Part shown: positions 36,123-47,848 of the stretch, in pieces
How the letters are laid out: each line of letters opens with the position of its first letter
Numbering within the stretch: the first letter of the stretch is position 1
Source: Chalciporus piperatus
Lineage: Eukaryota; Basidiomycota; Agaricomycetes; Boletales; Boletaceae
DNA length: 64,000 bases
NCBI GenBank assembly: GCA_038093975.1
Contig: JBBPTG010000031.1
Span: 62,001-126,000, forward strand
Direction of reading: 5' to 3'
Program-made: the position numbers and the translations under genes
Notes under the pieces: generated by a model
Told to the model about the DNA's origin: nothing
What the model saw: the letters and a program-made list of their open reading frames with translations, nothing else
Databases searched by the model: none

Positions 36123-36692
36123 TCGTCGGGTTTGTTGGTGAATTTGGTTTGGTTGTCGTGGATGACTATGGAGTTGACGATCGCTCGGGAAAATCGCTCC
36201 AAGGAGCACATGTACGTCTATGAATCGAACCTCCAGGGGAAAGATATGCCCCACAGGCATGTGGTCCTGATCGTCGCTGGTACCCAAGCTTTGGTCTCCA
36301 GTGGGCTTTGATGGTACTACCATAAGGGCTGGTCCGCTTGTCGTCAAGCACCGTATTTGGGCTCCTCATGATCAGCTCGTAAGTCTTCACGACAACACGA
36401 TGGCGACGGAATGCCCCATAAAGGTGTACGCCGGTACTTCGTGCGCTGGCCTGGTTCAGGGGCTGACTACAAGATGATTCCTGGTGTATACATCGCACCT
36501 TGGACTGCCCAGGGCTCCAAAAGACTGGCTTACCCTGGTCGTGGAAGTTCTCAGGAAAGTCTGTCATGATGATCATGGGACGTGTATTTTGGTGAAGCGG
36601 GATTTATTTACGCTTACTACAAGTTCCCTGGCTAATTCCGTTCGCGTGTGCTGGAAATATATAATACTTGCGCTTGAGATTGGCGTTCCTTG

Positions 36693-36899
36693 GTTCCGTC
36701 TCAGGTGTTCTAATACCTTACCTTCAAGTTAGCGCGACCTTGGTTGCGTCGAGTCAAGTTGTCCAGTCTGTCAAAACAACCACGTTGACGAGTGTGTTTC
36801 ACTCATCGACGTGGTTGTTTTGACAGACTGGACAACTCGACTCGACACAACCAAGGTCGCGCTAAGGTAAGGTTGGTATTAGAACACCCGGGACGGAAC
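36693..36899. repeat. 207-bp near-perfect inverted repeat (foldback element or MITE-like)
   Basis: Two arms of about 100 bases pair almost completely around a 5-base loop (TGTTT, 36795-36799). The outer ends read GTTCCGTCTCAGGTGTTC on the left and the near-exact reverse complement on the right. Inner arms share segments such as AGCGCGACCTTGGTTG and CCAGTCTGTCAAAACAACCA. A third, diverged arm lies just downstream at about 36925-36990. No coding capacity was found. It may be a non-autonomous foldback transposon, or a hairpin RNA locus if transcribed. No clear target-site duplication was found. Confidence 0.85.
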
Positions 36900-37582
36900 T
36901 GACAGACAGAATGACTCGGACTACATACCTGAAACACACTTATCGATGTGGTCGTTTTGACAGACTGGGAGTGGACAATCACTAAGGTAAGGTTGCTGTG
37001 GCTCGCTTGGGCTCGGCTATTTCCAGTTATGGACATACTTCGGCTTATAAAGCAGAAGCCGAGCACTGAGCTGATGATTTTCACGGTGTAGCCGTATTGA
37101 GCCGGTATTTGGGTGCATTAGCGAACTTTGCGTTGAGCTCGAAGTTAGGACTATATAACACTCACCCATCGACCGTCAATGTGTACTACCCTTACCCTCA
37201 AGGCACAAGAGTCCATTCTATGACATGTAATGGAGTTCACCGCTCTTCCGCAGTCATCCATTGTGTGATCGAACGTAAATGGGGATAGATGAGTGATTCA
37301 GAAGGAACGATGATGAGAATTGATCAAGATTGATTATCATTCTACAAAAACAAAGTGGCTGGAGTCGGCGTGTAACTGAAGCCGCCGGATGGCCCAATTT
37401 AGTATAAGCCGGTATAAGCCGGGAGCATTTATCCGGTGCGGCTCTCCGCAGTTAGGCGCAAGCCAATAGCGGCTCCCAGCTCCGAGCGCGCTCAAGCCAC
37501 AGCCACGGCAACACTATGTCGGGTGTATCCGAAAATTTCAGTTCAGAAAATTTACTAATCCCTCATTAGAAAGACGACAGAA
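36900..37582. other. Intergenic; degenerate third hairpin arm and SHMT upstream region
   Basis: Contains a diverged copy of the hairpin arm near 36925-36990 (GACAGACTGG and CTAAGGTAAGGTT are shared). AT- and GC-mixed sequence leads up to the serine hydroxymethyltransferase start. No gene was recognised. Confidence 0.5.
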
Positions 37583-39592
37583 ATGCTCCGAGTCCTTTCT
37601 CGTTCCATCCGTCCCCAATTTTCATCCACCTCTCTTCTCAACCCCAGCAAGCAAAACTTTCTCAGATCAAGCACGATGGCGACCGCTAACACCCCTGCCT
37701 TTGTGCGTACGACGACTAGAGGCCTGTTTTGACTATAACTCACCATGCGATAGAACAAGATGTTGTACGCGCCTTTGGCAGAGATCGACCCCGTGGTGCA
37801 GAACATCATCGACAAGGAAACATGGAGACAGTTCTCAGGTCTCGAACTCATTGCATCAGAGGTTCGTCCGTTGTGAATCGCGTTGCAATCAGCTCATGCT
37901 GAAGCTGCGTCCCAAAAGAACTTGACCAGCCGTGCTGCAATGGAAGCCAATGGCTCGATCTTGACCAACAAGTATTCCGAGGGTCTTCCAAATGCTCGGT
38001 ACTATGGTGGTAACGAGTGGATCGACGAACTTGAAGAGCTTTGCCGCAAGCGGGCTTTGCAAGCGTTCAACCTCGATCCTGCAAAGTGGGGCGTCAACGT
38101 CCAGCCTTACTCTGGAAGCGTATGTCGAGTTTTTACGTGTCATAGTTGAGTCACTGGCCAGGCTGATGACTTTTCTTCTGTTTCACCCCAGACTGCCAAG
38201 TATGTTGTTACGTGTATTGCATAGTTCGGCCAAACACTGACGAGTCACTTTCACCCTCAGCTTTGCTGCCCTGACTGCATTGATTCAACCCCAGGACAGA
38301 TTGATGGGGCTTGGTCTGCCGGATGGTGGTCACCTCACCCACGGTTACTACGTACGTTTCTGAGCCCGAGGACTTAGTTTGCTCCACTTCCCTGACTAAT
38401 TGGCTCCCAACAGACCGCGAAGAAAAAGATGACGGCGTCTTCGATTTATTTCCAATCTTTCCCTTATGCTCTCGACCCTTCGACTCAATTAATTGACTAC
38501 CAGGGTCTGGACAAACAGGCCAAGATATTCAAGCCCCGTTTGGTCATCTGTGGTGCCTCCGCATACCCCCGCGATTGGGACTATGCTGCTCTCAGAGCCA
38601 CGTGCGACAGGGAGGGTGCTTATCTGATGGCAGATATCGCGCACACGAGTGGTTTGATTGCTGCGCAAGAGCTCAACAACCCCTTCGACTACTGTGACGT
38701 CGTCACGACCACGACGTAAGTAGTCCCACGTGATTGTTTGGTTCGGATTCAGGACTGAGTTGGATTCAAGTCACAAGACGCTTCGTGGCCCACGTGCAGG
38801 TTTGATCTTCTTCAGGAAAGATGGTGCAAACAACCAAGACCTCGAGAAGCGAGTGAACGAAGCCGTTTTCCCTGCTTGCCAAGGTGGCCCCCACAACAAC
38901 GTCCGTTTCTCTTTCGTGGTTTTAGAAGCTATCTTATCGTGATCGTGATCCTCCCTGCAGACCATCGCTGCCGTTGCCACTGCACTCCTGCAGGTTTCTC
39001 AGCCCGAGTGGAAACAATACGCCCGCCAAGTTATCGCCAACGCACGAACGCTCGGCTCTTACCTCACCGAGCGCGGTTACAAGCTCCAAACTGGTGGTAC
39101 AGATAACCATCTCGTTCTCTGGGATCTCCGGCCTCTTGGATTGACTGGCAGTAAGCTCGAAAAAGTGTGTGACCTGCTTGGCATTACCATCAACAGTTCG
39201 TTCTTTCGCCGCATTCATTTGTGCCACTTGACAGCTGACTTTTCTGTTCAGAAAACGCCGTTTCCGGCGATGTTTCTGCACAAACGCCTGGTGGTATCCG
39301 CCTCGGCACTGCCGCTCTAACCTCACGGGACATGGTCGAAGAGGACATCAAAGTCGTCGCTGAGCTCTTGCACCGTGCTGTTCAGTTGTCGATCGTCCTT
39401 CAAAAAGAGGCTGGCTCCAAGTTGCTCAAGGATTTCATCCGGGTGGCTACCACCGAGAGCGAGGGCAAGGTTGGTGCAAAGATGGTCAAGGAGCTGCGTC
39501 GGGACGTAGCTGCTTTCGCCCAGAAATGGCCTCTGCCTGGTGCTGATGTTGCTACCATCCAACGGCCTGCTGGCATCGAGGAGGATGATTAG
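37583..39592 (+). CDS. SHM: Serine hydroxymethyltransferase
   Basis: PLP-dependent enzyme converting serine and tetrahydrofolate to glycine and 5,10-methylene-THF. Recognised blocks: [40 protein letters not shown] then [54 protein letters not shown], and the PLP-lysine region [20 protein letters not shown] (Lys about 38778), then [12 protein letters not shown] and [20 protein letters not shown]. The frame ends at a TAG (39590-39592) after an acidic tail. The first ATG (37583) precedes an Arg/Ser-rich segment ([18 protein letters not shown]) typical of mitochondrial import. A second in-frame ATG at 37676 (MATANTPAF) would give a cytosolic form. About nine introns. Confidence 0.95.
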
Positions 39593-40766
39593 GGGACTTT
39601 TTTTTCTCTTCTAATTTATTTTTGCTGTGACCAGAGGGAGATACCGTCGTCTGGGACGGCCAAGATTCAACGATCGTGAACGGGTTTTGGGAGTGAACGT
39701 TCAACATTGTTCACGCACGTGTTGACTGTGTATAACAATTACCTGCTGCTGTATACATTTGCTTGAAGCGTATAATGCGTTCATATGACCCTGATAAGTT
39801 TGGACTCGGACTCGTGAGCGGAGGTACCACCGGTAACATTATTCGGTTACCAACTCCCAGAAATTAGAATCCACGAAGTTCCTTGCTCACCTTCAATTCC
39901 TTTGCCATGACTCAAACTGGCTGCTTGAGATTTGGAAACAACCTATTGGGTATATAGGTAGAACTGAGACATGGCTCGGATGCTGATGGCCGGCATGCAT
40001 CTTGAAGGAGCTACTAAACTATGTACATACCACTGGCCCTGGGTATTTTGCTCCCGCCGCGACGCCGCTCGAGAAGAGAGTCACGTCCCTATAGGCATTG
40101 ACACATTGACAGAAGTACTCCAATCTTTCGTTCTCCGCGATCTGATTAAGACGATTAAGATATTCCGGGGAACGCGTCGCTGAGCCAGGCTGTCATCCAA
40201 GGCTGGGTTGAACTGGGTTGGACTTGGGGATTCATTGCCCATGCGTCACTGGTTCTCCCCGGCTGCAGAGCTTGAGGGGTTCGGTATGTTTTCGAAAGTC
40301 GAATTCGTCAAAGATGAACGAACATTTGACTCCAACCCAATGCGACTCGGTAACAGTCTTCTCCAATTTAGTTGATCCCTGACCTCAGGACCTGAGCTAT
40401 AATAGCTACTAATAGTCGGAGTTGGACGAACGTAGGTCCAAGTTGCATCAGCCGATCCAATCCAATCCAGCGTTGACGATGACTTTTTACTTTTCTTTAT
40501 TTTTGATTGATTGGCCGAAAGTCGCAGGATCATGGCGCCCGGCGTGGCATGATGCGTACGTTCTATGTATTGAAAGTTCTCGGCTACCCCAACCGGTGCC
40601 GTGATCCAGGGGGGCTCGTTCGCCAATTTGTGCGAGTAATCTATTGCCTCTAGGTCGATATTTAATCCACGTTGGTCAAGGTTGCTCGCATCATCTCATC
40701 CCCGGTCGTTTCGCGTTTCGCCATCATAATCTTGGATCTTCAAGCACATAGACACGAGCTGGTGCA
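39593..40766. other. Intergenic, nothing recognised
   Basis: About 1.2 kb after the serine hydroxymethyltransferase stop. It starts with a T-rich stretch likely in the 3' untranslated region. No further coding or repeat structure was recognised. Confidence 0.4.
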
Positions 40767-42225
40767 ATGCAGCTGACACCTTGGTCTCTCAAACTGAAAA
40801 GTACGCAATATATATGTTTTTTTTGGGGGGGAGTGTTAGGATCTGGGAGACTGACGGACTCGGACGTGTTGGCTTTCAGTTATCGCATCTGCGTTTCACA
40901 GCACCGCGATCGCATGCACGGTGTTTAGGCTCATGTATCGCTGGCATATGGCTCGTTTCTGGTGGGAAGATGGATTGGCAGCGTTCGCACTCGTACTGGA
41001 CATTATCTCCCTGGTGTGCGCTTTGCTGCAGGCGCCCATGACAGGTAAGATTTGGGTTGTCTCTGCATCTAGTAATCCGTTATATGATTGTATATTTTCG
41101 TGAGCAGCTCATGGCATGCCACCGATAGACAAAATCACCAACGTGATCGTCTTGATGGCCTTTCCTTCCGTTCTCTGGTGAGTCTCAGTTTCGTCGAGCA
41201 TGTCCAAAAGTACCTCGGGCTAGGGACCCTCTGACCCTTTCCGGAAGGGTCTGCCGGATGAGCATTCTATTCTCCATCGTCCGGGTGGCGAACCCCTCCC
41301 AACAACCTAGACGCATCGTACTCCTTGTTGCCTGTTCGTTCATCATCATGTGGGCCGCATTGATAGTCCAGAGAATCTTAATATGTATGGACCATGGATG
41401 CAAGATTGCAGGATCTGTAGGGATTTCTCAATTGATAAGTCCGTACTAGCTTTCCTCACCCCCCTCCTCTGAGACTTTGACTAACCTCCGTACGCTCATG
41501 CGCTCCGCCGCTCTTCCAGCGGACGTGGTGGCAGATATCGCTCTGGTGGCAATGCCGATTCGTTTACTTCGACGCACAAAGTTGACTCGTCGTCAGCGAA
41601 TATTGATCTATTCAGTGTTTTCTGGGACTTCATTAATCACTGTGGTGACTATTCTACATTCCGCCGTCTTGTTCACCACTGCGTCAGATGGTATCGTTGT
41701 CATTGGGCATGTCAAGGTGAGCTTTTCAGTTCGTCGGTCGTCAACGATTCTTGGCAAAGGAGACGGGGGAAATAAACCCAAAGTCGAAGATTAGATGTTT
41801 TAATGCCTCCTTTTTCTCTGGACGGGTCCAAATTTTCGATACGCGTCCACGTGCTACTTAATTCTTCTGGCTCTTCTGTGTCGATCGTTTGCTGATGTTG
41901 AAATTCGCTTTGACAGACGGCTCTCTCACTCATCGTTTGCAACCTCCTCGTGATTGTGACATTCGTCTATCGCATTCTCGGTCGAGGCAAATCGTTCGAT
42001 CTCGATGCTCCCGAAGAGATAATCGAGTTCACGACCATCGATTTGAACACGGGGATCTGTGAGAGTAGCGAGGGGACAGAAGGGAAGTACACCACGCAGA
42101 CGGCTTCAACGGGAACCCGGAGTGTCCCATTCTCGTCGTATATGTCATTCTCGACGACTCCGAGTCGATCAGTGGAGGTTGATGACAAAGTAGAGGGATC
42201 CTCAGATCATGATCTCGCGCAATAG
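40767..42225 (+). CDS. Rhodopsin-like fungal integral membrane protein, copy A
   Basis: Member of the Agaricomycete integral membrane family resembling fungal rhodopsin/PTH11-like domains. A 34-nt first exon (MQLTPWSLKLK) is joined across 40801-40879 to IASAFHSTAIACTVFRLMYR. Next comes the family hallmark RFWWEDGLAAFALVLDIISL, then VRMSILFSIVRVANPSQQPR, IVLLVACSFIIMWAALIVQR, DVVADIALVAMPIRLLRRTK (about 41520-41580), the helix around SGTSLITVVTILHSAVLF, and LLVIVTFVYRILGRGKSFDL (about 41945-42005). A Thr/Ser-rich cytoplasmic tail ends at 42225. Seven helices are predicted; function is unknown. It faces three related copies on the opposite strand. Confidence 0.75.
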
Positions 42226-42520
42226 GTGTGTAGATCGTCCGAGGACAGAGGGATCGGGGACGGACTACATTGTAACATTACTTAGATACCTGATTTATCT
42301 GTATGGTGATCTCTAATGTCTCATAGCATAGTTGTCGACAGCATGTCATTTATTGTATACAACCCTCAATTCTGGATTCCCTGACAGTGGTTTCGGCGTT
42401 GCCACACCGTGCCCTATTAAAATGGATGAACCTCGCTCCATTGACATGGACATATATTTTATTCTCGTGAGAAGCGGTGAGTAGTGTTGGGCGGGCGACT
42501 TGCTCGGGCGATCGCTAAGC

Positions 42521-42694
42521 CAGGAGCTGAAATCTGATAAATCAGTACTCGGGATGACGGAATCTAACTCGACCCTTGGAGTGATGTGACCGGGCCAAGT
42601 TCATAAGGTCTGCCCTTTCATCCGTCGAGTCGGTATGCCGACCTGAATTCGAGTTCAGGGAAGTTGGAAATGACTGTCTTCAGGTGAAATCAAA
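42521..42694. repeat. Diverged direct repeat, copy 1
   Basis: Shares with copy 2 (42703-42927) the ordered blocks CAGGAGCTG, AATCTGATAAATCAGT, CTCGGGATGACGGAATCTAA, GAGTCGGTATGCC, CAGGGAAGTTGG and AAATGACTGTCTTCAGGTG. It is noncoding and lies between copy A and the pseudogene of the membrane-protein cluster. Confidence 0.8.
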
Positions 42695-42702
42695 GCCACT
42701 GG

Positions 42703-42927
42703 CAGGAGCTGTAATCTGATAAATCAGTCTCGGGATGACGGAATCTAACCCGACCCTGGGAGCGATGACCGCCCGCCCCGCTGAGTCGGTATGCCAGTGA
42801 CATGCGCCGGAGATCTACACTAGATGAACGATGGTCTAGCTCTCGCGACCGACCTGAACTCGAGCTCAGGGAAGTTGGGATGTACCTCGCGAAAATTGCA
42901 TGAAATGACTGTCTTCAGGTGGAATCA
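42703..42927. repeat. Diverged direct repeat, copy 2
   Basis: Second copy of the intergenic repeat, about 50 bases longer because of insertions between the shared blocks. The two copies lie head to tail, 8 bases apart. Confidence 0.8.
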
Positions 42928-42961
42928 GTTTGCGCCTTTACGAAGACAGTTACGAGAGGTC

Positions 42962-43740
42962 TCACTTGAATGGCATGCTTGTTGAAACTCTGGTATAATC
43001 GAAGCAGCAGAAGCATGACCCCTTGTCATGGTTCCCACTCCAAGTCACCTGCTGCTTCGCTGATGCATCAAGATGATGACCGAAAAAGAAATGCATGACT
43101 AACGATTGATTCAAAGTCGAGGTGTCCCCTGGCAAAATCCCGCCGCGGGTGATCTCTGAGCTAGACGCTGCAGTGACAGTACTTGCCAAGATTGACGTCT
43201 GACCGCTCGAAGGCGCGGAGACTGATACACCCTTGCTCGTCTCTTGAGTGAATACTGCCTGACTGAGGTCGACGGTCGTGAGCTCGACGCGGCTCGTGTG
43301 ATCTACAGAACTCGTCAAGGGCCGTCTCGCATTTATGCAAGATGCGATAGACGAAGGTGACGATCACGAGTAGGTTCCAAACAACGAGTGAGAACGCATT
43401 TTACTCGGGTTGAGGCCAGAGGCCGGCCGATCACCAAGGTCAGATCCATCGTGGTAGTTCAAGCACTGGGAGACATACCTTCACATGGCCGACAATGATG
43501 GATCCTGACCGTGTGATGGGCTGGAAGAGCACAAAAGCCTGTGCCACACTCAGTATGTTGATGACCATCGTACTGGCCGAAAACGCGGATGCATATAACT
43601 GAAATCCTCCGTTTCCGGCTGAGCTTCACGTCACGCAAGAATACGGTGGGGGCGGTTAAGAAAGGTGTGCTCACTTGTTGTCCGGGCGATCGTGATAGCA
43701 AAGTTTGACACACCACACAGGGGGCGATGCAAAGTTGAAG
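42962..43740 (-). pseudogene. Truncated, frameshifted copy B of the rhodopsin-like membrane protein
   Basis: Aligns with copy C but lacks the whole 5' half; the first recognisable piece is LCGVSNFAITIARTT near 43720. The next exon reads FLTAPTVFLRDVKLSRKRR and then changes frame near 43600: in the shifted frame the expected YASAFSASTMVINILSVAQA follows. A second shift of +1 lies near 43320 between LHKCETALDE and SSVDHTSRVELTTVDLSQAV. Two shifts plus loss of the first helices mark it as a remnant. Splice sites and the intervening sequence are otherwise well kept, suggesting fairly recent decay. Confidence 0.75.
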
Positions 43741-43862
43741 TCGCTGACGTCATAATCTGATACCGCACGGTCCGCACGTCTCGCATCAAACCTTGGATCA
43801 AACTATAAAGCCCTAAATGTACACGCTTGAAGTACATAAACATCGACGATCTATACACAACT

Positions 43863-45087
43863 CTACATGCCCTCTGCCAGTCGTTTGGTGGGGCCCACAT
43901 CATACACAACCACCTCGGGATTCCCCCGTGACAGTACCCTCGATTGCATCGTAGGCGAAGGACCAGGCAAGGAGAGGCCCTTGCTCGTCTCTTGACTATT
44001 CGGAACCTGACTGAAATCAACGGTCGTGAACTCGACCTGGCTCGGCCGGACATCGGAACCATCAAGGTCCGTCTCGTCTTTGCTGAGGAGGCGGTACAAG
44101 AAGGTGACGATCACGAGCAGGTTGCACACGACCAAGGCGAGCGCGGTCTAATCCCGGGAGGTTAGCCATGTTGTTTCGCTCGCCATCATCTCTGGCCGCG
44201 GCAGCGATACTTACTTTAACATGCGCGACGACGATGCTTCCCGACGTGACGCGTTGGAATAGCACCACTGCTTGGACGATCGTCACAATATTAATGACCA
44301 TGCTTGCCGAAAACGCGGACGATATCAGAATTTTTCGTTTTCGACTCAACTTTACATTGCGCAAAAACAAGATGGGAAGCCCGGTCAAGAGCACGTCGCC
44401 GACGCAATCCGCTGTTGATAGAACGTGGACGATCACAAGGCCTCGAGGTTCAGCAATCACTCGCACGGAGAAAACTGGCACTCACTCGCTGTTTGGGCTA
44501 TCGTCACTGGCCGTGTAATGAGGCATGCATTGGTAATGCAGACTTGCACCCTTTGACCCAACAATCCAAGCCACATCGCAGCGAAAGCGGCTCCCACACC
44601 AAAGGCTAGCTGTTTGAGCATACCCTCAGGCCGAGAAACACGCGCCATGGAAATCAAGATACTCATCCTCGCTACCCTAGATGTACCCAACGTCATGATG
44701 ACGACTTCAAGTGGAAGGAGAGACTCGGAGGCTCACCAAAGCACTGTGGGAAACGCGAAGGATAGGATCCAGTTTCCGGTGGTAAAAAAGTGAGGTATGG
44801 CAGCTGGTTCTCTCCCGTTAAGTTGTGTGTATGCAGTGGAATTCATGCGTGTCCTTACCACCGGGAAGAGGTTGTTCGAGCCATGTAGCAACAAGGCACA
44901 TGATGTCGGCGAGGAGAGCTACTATCGCCGCAAAGTCCTCCCACCACATACGAGCGGTGCACCAGCGGTACCATAGCCTGAATATCGTTGACAGTATCGC
45001 CAGGCCATGAAAAATGGTCGCCACCGCTGGGGAAAGACGGGCGGAGTTCGTCAAAATTTCCCTGGCTAACGGAGTGGAATTTACCAA
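43863..45087 (-). CDS. Rhodopsin-like fungal integral membrane protein, copy C
   Basis: Start MVNSTPLAREILTNSARLSP runs without the first intron of copies A and D into LAILSTIFRLWYRWCTARMW and WEDFAAIVALLADIMCL. After introns come ARMSILISMARVSRPEGM, FAAMWLGLLGQRVQVCIT, CVGDVLLTGLPILFLRNVKL, SASMVINIVTIVQAVVLFQR and LLVIVTFLYRLLSKDETDLD. The soluble tail contains VEFTTVDFSQVPNSQETSKG and the frame ends at 43863. All family blocks are intact and in frame, so the gene is probably functional. The tail motif EFTTVDxSQ is shared with copy B and resembles EFTTIDLN in copy A. Confidence 0.72.
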
Positions 45088-45512
45088 TGGTTGTCGGATC
45101 CCAGTTCGGCAACATCAGGTGCGAATGCTGCTGGAAACGAGGAATAGAGGAGGCGCCGAGTTTCGCACAGGCGATGGATAGGGCAGGGCCAAGGAGAACT
45201 AATTGGCTATGCTTATACTGTGCGACATAGTGCTACGTTCAGGGACGAGATGGTTCGACTTGGACCTACAAAACAATGTCACTACACCTTCTGGCCATAT
45301 TGAACCTTACATTTGAGCATTTATACTCACGGCTGCCAGGCGCATTCAAGAACCACACGCGCGAAGATTGAACTAGTGTGTGGCCATTATACCAATGTTT
45401 AAGAGTCGACATACACCACGAGAAAATTTGTTTCCACCTGGCTCATCCCTGTTCTCATCCACTTTCTCCAATTCTTTGCAGGATCCTGAGTCAGCCCTGG
45501 CTGGCTTCCTTC

Positions 45513-46659
45513 TCAGGTACTCTCGGTAGCAAACGACGTTGGTGCAGATTGAGTGCCGGTTAGTTGTAGGGATGTGGAATGGCAGGAGGAACTTCCATGA
45601 CTAAATTGTATGGCGTATACTGTTGTGAGTTGGACGTCGCTTTCGCGTCGGGCCGTGCCAGGGTCATTACTCTGGCACAAACGGTACGCGAACGTTACGA
45701 TAACGAGGATGTTACAGATTATGAGCGCACACGCTGACTAAAAATCAGATCAGTAAGCAGACCAGTTTACGTGGATGTGCATCTTACTTTCACGTTGCTG
45801 AGCAGTAATGCAATGGTGGACAGTGGGAAGAAAAGAGTTATCGAGTGAGGAATTGAGACAATAGAGATGCAGATCGCAGAAGCAAATGACGAGATGAGAA
45901 GAACACGTTGATTCCGTTGTAGTTTCACGCCCCAGAAGAAACGAAGAGGGATCCAGACAAGAAATGCATCAGATACTATATCACCTGAGACATCCCTTAG
46001 TATAAATCCAAGAACCGGGGACGTGGGACGTACTGAGGAGCTGAGCAATTGGAACATCTTTCGGCATAATGCACAAGAGAGTCGCACAGACGTACAGTTT
46101 CCGGGTGAGTATGGCAGCCCACATAATACCGAAGGAAGTCGCGACTGCGAAGCCAAGGCGCCGAAAGTAATCATGAGAATATGTCACTCTGATAATCGTG
46201 GTTATCATGCTCAAGCGGGCTGCCCTATATCATATTCAGCCCGTGAGTCCGACCAAGGAACGCGGAAGGAAAACGAACCAGATGACAGAAAGAACGGAAA
46301 TGATTACTATCCAATTCATTATAACTTCGGTGCTCGAGATCTGTGCTAATGGAGAAAATTAGCGATCATGGAATGATGAAGAGATAGGAAAACGAACATG
46401 AGCTTGATTGCTGTAAACCAGCGCAGCAAAGGCAGACAATATCGAAAAGAACGGCAACCACGGCCCAAACATCGTCCCACCAAAAGGAGGAAATGTGCCA
46501 GTGGTAGATTAACCTGAAGATGCCGGTGCTGATGGCGAGCGAGTGAAGCACACACGCTATGACTGGGGTGGGTGTGTAGTCAGCAAATGATTAGGTTCAA
46601 CATGGCGGCTGATTCAGACCCTTCTGTTCCAGTGGCCAGGATTGTCCAGGAGCTGTCAT
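45513..46659 (-). CDS. Rhodopsin-like fungal integral membrane protein, copy D
   Basis: A short first exon MTAPGQSWPLEQK (start 46659) is followed, as in copy A, by an intron and then VIACVLHSLAISTGIFRLIY and HWHISSFWWDDVWAVVAVLF. Later exons read MITTIIRVTYSHDYFRRLGF, FGIMWAAILTRKLYVCATLL, IVSDAFLVWIPLRFFWGVKL, SICISIVSIPHSITLFF-like helix sequence near 45870-45820, and ALIICNILVIVTFAYRLCQS (about 45735-45680), with a Ser/Thr-rich tail ending in TGA (45513-45515). All helices appear present. It is more diverged from A-C than those are from each other. Confidence 0.65.
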
Positions 46660-47848
46660 GACCTCCTGGGGCCCCGGAAAAAAATGACGAGTGTGAGATT
46701 GGGAGCGGTTCACCGGTCACTGTACAATGGCTTTGTGTACAATGGCTTTATGGATGAACGAGACTTCGCATTATGAGTGCCGGGAAGGTCTCCGGCAGCG
46801 ACGATTTGAAGTGGGAAAGAAGAGAATGACGCTAGTGGGTGTGGGGGTGGTGTGAATGTTTAGCAAACTAGTGGCTATCAGCATCACATGTACAAACCTT
46901 CAGGGATGTCAATATTCATGTCAATGTTCGTATTATCACTGCCGTAAACAATCTAACCCGACTGGTGATGAGGGGAGTCCTTCAAGTTTATGATCACTTG
47001 TATTCAACGAGTTACAGTGGCAGCGACCGACATCTACATGCCTACTAGTAAGTAAGTTCTCAAGGAGCAGAATAAGTGCCGTACAAGGGTGCTTGAAAGT
47101 CGGGCCGGGTCCAATCAGCCTGTTGGGTTGGGGGACGGGAGCGATTCAGAGATACCATTATTGGAAGGTCGTATCGATCCGAGCGAGATGGCGGTGGGGG
47201 TGGAGAGATAAGGGTCACTAGTCAGACACGGCCCAACCTTTGACTTCCTGACCCATGATCTGTAGCATCGATGAACGATTTGATCGTATCTCAGGTGCGA
47301 GACTGTCGTTGAGGAGCAGTGTCAAGCACGTTGCAAGGTAGGCTTCTTGTGTGAAGGTAATTTCGACTGATGGAACGGAAGTTCGTTGGCCATTTGGGGC
47401 TGCTCCGTCACTGTTACTCACCTGCAGGTTTTCTTCAAAGTCTCCGAGAGAGATGGTGAATGGCTGATTCTCATCCCACAGCTCGCGACCTTTTTACATT
47501 CGTGCATGCGGTGCTACCATCTAGTTTCTCCGTGGCTGGGTCAGCCTGGGAGGCTCTGGCTCCAATCATTGCAAGGCTGCCAATGGCTGGGTCTCTATTC
47601 ATATTCAGTCCTCATCGAGTTCTCGACTTCATCGCACTGGCACTGGCACGTCATCCCGCATTCTGGCATGTTCCTGCCGAGCCTTGCACCCGGCCTGTCC
47701 CGAGAGTCACGTGCATGATCATTGGCACGAGTTTCCATTTCGAGCAGACTACTTGGATTTCTACCAATGCATGAACCAAACGGGATTGATCACAAGCAAA
47801 CATGGGTCATCGACCTCAGCTTCGTTCCCTCCTCTCCTCCAGTCCACA
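46660..47848. other. Intergenic, divergent promoter region
   Basis: About 1.2 kb between the start codons of copy D (minus) and the carboxylesterase (plus). A 15-16 base direct duplication (GTACAATGGCTTT shared) sits near 46720-46750. No gene was recognised. Confidence 0.4.

Noticed and set aside
35685..36347. 220-codon minus-strand open frame
   Set aside because: It overlaps the conserved C-terminal copper motifs and membrane helix of FET3 on the other strand and has no family resemblance.
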